Source: Oscillospiraceae bacterium
GTDB taxonomy: Bacteria; Bacillota; Clostridia; Oscillospirales; Oscillospiraceae
Assembly: GCA_910574635.1 (NCBI GenBank)
Contig: CAJTCG010000030.1
Coordinates: forward strand, 1-33,566
Length of the DNA: 33,566 nt
Direction: 5' to 3'
In this document: positions 29,858 to 33,566 of the stretch, one piece after another
Layout of the letters: each line of letters starts with the position of its first letter
Position numbering within the stretch: position 1 is the stretch's first letter
Translations under genes and position numbers: made by a program
Notes under the pieces: generated by a model
Database searches by the model: none
Told to the model about the DNA's origin: nothing
What the model saw: only the letters and a program-made list of their open reading frames with translations

Positions 29858-30987
29858 TTGACCCTAAAATTTTAGACGCCGTCCTGCCGATTCCCGACCT
29901 GGACGAGCTGCGAGACAGCACGATTCAAGAGCTGAAGGACGAGGGCTTTACAATCACGAATTTTCACTCGGGCGGAGTCTTCCACACCATGCTCATGATT
30001 GTCCTCCGGGTGAGAATTGAGTTTGTGGAGCTTCTGCGGACCGTGCTGAATAATATGTTCCTTTCCCACGCCAACGGCGCGTGGCTGGACATCAAGGCGG
30101 TGGACTTCTCCAAAAAGCGAAAACAGGCCCAAAAGACCCAGGGCTATGTCACCATCTCCCGGACGGACGCGAAAGGCGAGGCCGTCCGCGTCGCCAAGGG
30201 CCACGTGTTCAAAACGGAAAAAGACGTCAACGGCGACGAGCTCCGCTTTTTCGCCATGGAGGACACAGTGCTCCAGCGTGGCGTACTCTCTACGGATATC
30301 CTGGTGGAGGCGGAGCTGGAGGGTTCCCGGTACAATGTTCCCCAGGGACAGATCACCCGGAGCCTCATTTTCTTGGATGGAATCGACGCAATCACCAACC
30401 AGCAGAATTGGATTTTCCGAGAAGGCAGCGATACGGAGACTGACGAGAGCTTCCGGGCCCGGGGACTGCGCTCCTGGTCGGAGCTGGCCCAGCGGGCGAT
30501 CCATGACACCTATGTCAACGTCTGCGAGGAGGTCAACGGGGTCCTTTATGTGACCGTGGATGACCAGCATCCCCGTGGACAGGGTACCATCGACGTGGTG
30601 GTGACCTCGGAGGCGGGGGCCGCCTCCGAGGCGCTGCTGGAGGCAGTCCGGGCGGCGTGTGAGACCATCCGAGCCCCGGACGACGACGTTCTGGTCAAGA
30701 GCGCGGAGCCTGTGATTCAGCCTGTTTCCCTCACGGTTACCATTTCCTCCGCGCTGAACCAAGAGGGGCTGGCGGTCCGTGTCGAGGCCGCAATTATCGA
30801 CCTCCTGAAAATCCGCCAGCGCCGGGAGCTCCACGAGCTGACCCATGCGGACATCATTCATAAGGTCAAAACCGAGCTGCCCGATATCCGCAATGTCACT
30901 GTGACCGCGCCGGAGAAGGACTTGTTTCTGGATAAAGGAAAGGTCATTCTGCCAGGTGAGATTACGGTAACGGTTGAAGGGGTATAG
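29854..30987 (+). CDS. Baseplate protein J (Mu gp47-like)
   Basis: The 377-residue protein starts MIDPKILDAVLPIPDLDEL and shows the baseplate_J family features: LSHANGAWLDIKAVDFSKKRKQAQKTQGYVTI, a VAKGHVFKTE(K) strand, YNVPQGQITRSL and the TDESFRARGLRSWSELAQRAIHDTYVN helix. Late strands (VDVVVTSEAGAASEALLEAVRAACE) complete the fold. It is a wedge component that opens with contraction. Confidence 0.92.
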   Translation: MIDPKILDAVLPIPDLDELRDSTIQELKDEGFTITNFHSGGVFHTMLMIVLRVRIEFVELLRTVLNNMFLSHANGAWLDIKAVDFSKKRKQAQKTQGYVTISRTDAKGEAVRVAKGHVFKTEKDVNGDELRFFAMEDTVLQRGVLSTDILVEAELEGSRYNVPQGQITRSLIFLDGIDAITNQQNWIFREGSDTETDESFRARGLRSWSELAQRAIHDTYVNVCEEVNGVLYVTVDDQHPRGQGTIDVVVTSEAGAASEALLEAVRAACETIRAPDDDVLVKSAEPVIQPVSLTVTISSALNQEGLAVRVEAAIIDLLKIRQRRELHELTHADIIHKVKTELPDIRNVTVTAPEKDLFLDKGKVILPGEITVTVEGV

Positions 30988-30992
30988 ACAAC

Positions 30993-31559
30993 ATGTTTGA
31001 GAAATTCGGCGAGTATATGTTCTTCCTCCTGTATGCTCCTCTGAAGAGGGTAAAAAAGACCGTCAATCAGTTTTATATCTTCTTCAAGGTGGTCGGTAAG
31101 CTGTTCGACCAATGCAAGGCGGACCTCTTCCGGCTCCGGGAGGAGAGCTCGGTGCTCACATGCAGCGACGTGATGCTGCCGGTTCATGGACAGGATCGGG
31201 ATATGGCCCGGTTGGCTGGCGAAACGCTGGAGAATTACCGTGTCCGCCTCTCCATGAAGGGCATTATCGCGGAGATGGCTGGGATCAACGAGGGCATCCG
31301 CTATCTGGCGAAGGCGTTTGGATATGAGAACGTAGAGATTGAGCCCTCCCCCGTTCCGGGCCATTGGGCCGAGGCGTCGGTGTATTTCGTCGGCGGCAAT
31401 ATTGTCATTGACGACAGGGAACTGCTGCTCCAGGAACTCAACAAGATTAAACCGGCGAGGACACTCCTCTCTCTGCGAAAGGAGCAGCGCTATCACTCTG
31501 GACTTTATGTAGGGAGCGTTTATATCATCGGAAAACAAATTACGATAAGGCAGGGATAG
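30993..31559 (+). CDS. Mu gp48-like baseplate protein (DUF2313/YmfQ type)
   Basis: The protein has 188 residues. Its location between gpJ and the tail fibre and parts such as MARLAGETLENYRVRLSMKGIIAEMAGINEGIRYLAKAFGYENVEI fit the gp48/YmfQ group, which caps the wedge and attaches fibres. The C terminus has short strands (GLYVGSVYIIGKQITIRQG). GAAGGGG precedes the ATG. Similarity is by eye and moderate. Confidence 0.75.
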   Translation: MFEKFGEYMFFLLYAPLKRVKKTVNQFYIFFKVVGKLFDQCKADLFRLREESSVLTCSDVMLPVHGQDRDMARLAGETLENYRVRLSMKGIIAEMAGINEGIRYLAKAFGYENVEIEPSPVPGHWAEASVYFVGGNIVIDDRELLLQELNKIKPARTLLSLRKEQRYHSGLYVGSVYIIGKQITIRQG

Positions 31560-31560
31560 T

Positions 31561-33336
31561 ATGGCTTTTAGAAATTTGATGCTGACCACTAGTGGCATGA
31601 TTCTTTACGCCAAGGCCCAACAGGGGAAGCTGCTCCACCTTTCCCGTGTGGCCGTAGGCGACGGACTTCTTTCTGACGGAGATTCTATGGTGAACCGTCC
31701 CGGTCTGAAACGTGAGCGGGCTTCTTTCCTGATCGACTATGTCCATATCGCCGCCTCCAACTCGGCAGCAGAGATTCTGACTACTATGCGGAATGATGAG
31801 CTGGAGGCGGGGTTCTACTTCCGGGAGCTCGGCATCTTTGCCCTGGACCCAGATTCCGGGGAAGAGCAGCTGTACCTGTACGACAACGCCGGGCAGGATG
31901 GCGAGTACATACCCGCCGCCTCGGAGAACGTCAAGGTCGTGGAGCGGCTGAAGATGATCGTGCGGCTGGAGAATACGCCGAACGTTACCTTCACCGCGTC
32001 GGGAAATCCGCTGTATCTGACGGTGGAGGACATTGACGACAACGCACAGTCTCCCGGGGCCTTGTGGTCATCCCTAAAGATTAGCCAGATGATTAAGGGA
32101 ATGCAGAGCAGTTTGGTGGGAGAGCCGGGACAGGTGGTAGGCTTTAATAAAGACGGCAAACCAGAGCCGCAGCCAGGCGTGGGGCGGTCTATGGCTGGTA
32201 AGACAGTTAAACCCTCTTCCGGTACGACTGCGGTGGCAAACACCGGCGCGGAAATTTTTAATGATTATCGAGAGCGAATATATCATGATTCTGGTGAAGT
32301 CAAGCAAGGCAATGTAGCAAGTGGGCTTTTTTCCTGTGCTGATGGATTTAGAACAACAGCAATTGGACATTATGCTCGCGCAGAAAACAACCTTACAACG
32401 GCAAGTGGAGTTGATGCTCACGCAGAGGGATTTGAAACAACGGCAAGTGGAACTGGTGCTCACGCAGAGGGGAGAAGAACTGTCGCAAGTGGAGCCTATG
32501 CCCATGCAGAAGGTTCCGAAACTATTGCAAGTGGAGAAAATGCCCACGCAGAGGGATTTTATACAGAAGCAAAAGGTATATACAGCAGAGCAAGCGGATT
32601 TGGTACAATTGCGAATGATTATCAAACTACTGTAGGCTCCTGGAATGTAGATAAACCCAGTTCCTTGACCTCTGGAAGCCGCTTCATTGTGGGTGGTGGA
32701 GTTGGGTCGGCCAAAAAAAATGCGTTTCGTGTTGAAATAAGCGGCGCTTGCTATGGAGCCGGAGCATGGAACTCCAGTGGCGCAGACTACGCTGAGCTTT
32801 TCGAGTGGCTGGACGGCAACCCGGGCAAAGAAGACCGTGTGGGCCGGTTTGTCACTTTGGACGGCGACCGAATTCGTCTTGCTGCTCCCGGTGATGATTA
32901 TATCTTGGGCATTGTCTCCGGTAATCCTTCCGTGGTCGGCGATGTCTACGACGACCAGTGGGCGGGGATGTTCGTTTTGGACATATTTGGCCGCCCTGTT
33001 TATGAGTGGAGGGATTTTCCCGCTGAGACTATGGAACTTCCAGACGAAAACGGCGAAATGAAGACCGTTGAAAGCATACCCGCTCGCCGGGAATGGGTTC
33101 AAAAACTGAACCCGGATTATGACCCTGCCCAGACCTACATACCCAGAACCCAGCGCTCTGAGTGGGCTGCCGTGGGCCTTTTGGGTAAGCTGGTAGTTCT
33201 GGACGATGGAACGTGCCAGCCCAACGGCTGGGCTACTGTTGGAGAGGGCGGCATCGCCACCGCCAGCACAGAGCGGACAAGGTACCGGGTTATGGCCCGT
33301 CTGGATGAGAGCCACGTGCGGGTGATGATTCTGTAA
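31561..33336 (+). CDS. Tail fibre with YadA-like stalk and self-cleaving C-terminal chaperone
   Basis: The 591-residue protein has three parts. Residues 1-155 are the phage tail-collar/fibre N-terminal domain (MAFRNLMLTTSGMILYAKAQ ... LHLSRVAVGDGLL) that docks on the baseplate. Residues about 250-360 contain repeats spaced 14 residues apart (AHAEG at 286, 300, 314 and 328), the left-handed-roll pattern of YadA-type trimeric adhesin heads. Residues about 385-591 look like a Peptidase_G2/intramolecular chaperone (YAELFEWLDGNPGKEDRVGRFVTLDG and ILGIVSGNPSVVGDVYDD), which helps trimerise and then cuts itself off. It should bind the host surface. The middle third is much richer in A+T than the flanks. 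Confidence 0.88.
   Translation: MAFRNLMLTTSGMILYAKAQQGKLLHLSRVAVGDGLLSDGDSMVNRPGLKRERASFLIDYVHIAASNSAAEILTTMRNDELEAGFYFRELGIFALDPDSGEEQLYLYDNAGQDGEYIPAASENVKVVERLKMIVRLENTPNVTFTASGNPLYLTVEDIDDNAQSPGALWSSLKISQMIKGMQSSLVGEPGQVVGFNKDGKPEPQPGVGRSMAGKTVKPSSGTTAVANTGAEIFNDYRERIYHDSGEVKQGNVASGLFSCADGFRTTAIGHYARAENNLTTASGVDAHAEGFETTASGTGAHAEGRRTVASGAYAHAEGSETIASGENAHAEGFYTEAKGIYSRASGFGTIANDYQTTVGSWNVDKPSSLTSGSRFIVGGGVGSAKKNAFRVEISGACYGAGAWNSSGADYAELFEWLDGNPGKEDRVGRFVTLDGDRIRLAAPGDDYILGIVSGNPSVVGDVYDDQWAGMFVLDIFGRPVYEWRDFPAETMELPDENGEMKTVESIPARREWVQKLNPDYDPAQTYIPRTQRSEWAAVGLLGKLVVLDDGTCQPNGWATVGEGGIATASTERTRYRVMARLDESHVRVMIL
32250..32755 (+). repeat. AT-rich repeat cassette in the tail fibre gene
   Basis: From about 32250 to 32755 the base composition turns visibly AT-rich and codon choice changes (gca, agt, gga, aca), while the sequence on both sides uses GC-rich codons. 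The stretch codes for the 14-residue AHAEG/ASG repeats. It looks like a domain acquired separately. Confidence 0.7.
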
Positions 33337-33343
33337 AGCGAAA

Positions 33344-33382
33344 AAACCGAAGGTGGAACTCCTTTCTTTCCACCTTCGGTTT
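33344..33382. terminator. 15-bp hairpin after the tail fibre gene
   Basis: AAACCGAAGGTGGAA (33344-33358) pairs perfectly with TTCCACCTTCGGTTT (33368-33382). The plus strand has no T run beyond the stem, while on the minus strand the A tract (33341-33346) gives six T residues. It is therefore best suited to stop leftward transcription, but the long stem may also end the late message. Confidence 0.75.
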
Positions 33383-33477
33383 CCCGCAATTTTATAGAAA
33401 TATTTCTTGGGAAACGCTGATTTAATCCCCCCAAATGATAAAAGATGTGATAAAATAAGGAAAAGGGGGCGCGGAGT

Positions 33478-33566
33478 ATGAAACAGGAAAGTTTTAGCGA
33501 TATGGAATACAGATGCCGGAAAAAGAAAACAAAACGGGAAGAATTTCTGGAAATCATGGACGAGAT
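33478..33566 (+). CDS. IS5-family transposase, N terminus, runs off the window
   Basis: The ATG at 33478 opens a frame of 29 codons cut by the edge: MKQESFSDMEYRCRKKKTKR, then EEFLEIMDE. This is the well-known N-terminal block of IS5-group transposases (a SFSD.EY, basic, then KREEFL..MDEI). AT-rich sequence before it (about 33405-33477), including GATAAAAT, would hold the IS left end and promoter; I cannot define the inverted repeat without its partner. It is the same orientation and family as the fragment at 1-144, but they cover different parts of the protein and do not overlap. Confidence 0.78.
   Translation, partial: MKQESFSDMEYRCRKKKTKREEFLEIMDE

Noticed and set aside
32390..32620. Regular repeats that could suggest a CRISPR array
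   Set aside because: They are in-frame 42-base coding repeats within the tail fibre gene, degenerate at third positions, with no unique spacers.
1..33566. tRNA or rRNA genes, Gin-type invertase, integrase
   Set aside because: None was noticed on reading; the element relies on a DDE transposase, not a site-specific integrase, and no fibre inversion segment was seen. A tRNA search program was not available.

Overview
The window is an almost complete Mu-like (transposable) prophage, read left to right, in a GC-rich Gram-positive host. Nearly every gene has a strong AGGAGG-type ribosome site and GTG/TTG starts are common. This, the high GC and the gene types suggest a gut Bacillota of the Oscillospirales/Flavonifractor kind. 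That host assignment is inference; there is no host marker gene in the window.

Layout. Positions 1-144 hold a broken piece of an IS5-family transposase. Positions 145-846 have no convincing gene but contain terminators and three copies of a 10-bp motif (701-805) that may be the left-end transposase binding sites. The control region follows: a leftward cI-like repressor (847-1341), a 40-bp palindromic operator and a consensus rightward promoter (1361-1405). Early genes run from 1485 to 4066. They are mostly unknown, plus one leftward gene at 3052-3327 and a Ner-sized HTH protein. Then come the transposition genes, MuA-like transposase and MuB-like ATPase (4088-7142). The middle block (7161-11507) has Gam, GemA, several small zinc-ribbon-like or unknown proteins, a two-domain endolysin and a Mor/C-type activator, closed by a perfect 13-bp hairpin terminator.

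The late genes (11617-33336) follow Mu order: holin-like protein, gp25- and gp26-like proteins, small and large terminase, a DNA methyltransferase (not at this place in Mu), portal, gpF-like head protein, protease I with a nested scaffold Z, decoration protein, gpT major capsid, gp36, gpG, small tail proteins, contractile sheath, tube, frameshifted tail chaperone, tape measure, baseplate hub, gp25-like wedge, gpJ, gp48-like protein and a tail fibre with a YadA-like repeat stalk and a self-cleaving chaperone domain. A 15-bp hairpin follows the fibre gene, and the first 29 codons of another IS5-family transposase run off the right edge.

Expected circuit, from knowledge of Mu. The repressor holds the rightward promoter shut. 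On induction the early genes and MuA/MuB drive replicative transposition. The Mor/C-like protein then switches on the late head, tail and lysis genes. The prophage right end is not recognisable in the window. The most interesting points are a precisely placed slippery site in the tail chaperone, the nested scaffold gene, an early protein resembling the C-terminal barrel of Mu transposase, an apparent ATT start on the methyltransferase, a structured gap in the middle of the late operon and an AT-rich swapped-looking cassette in the tail fibre.
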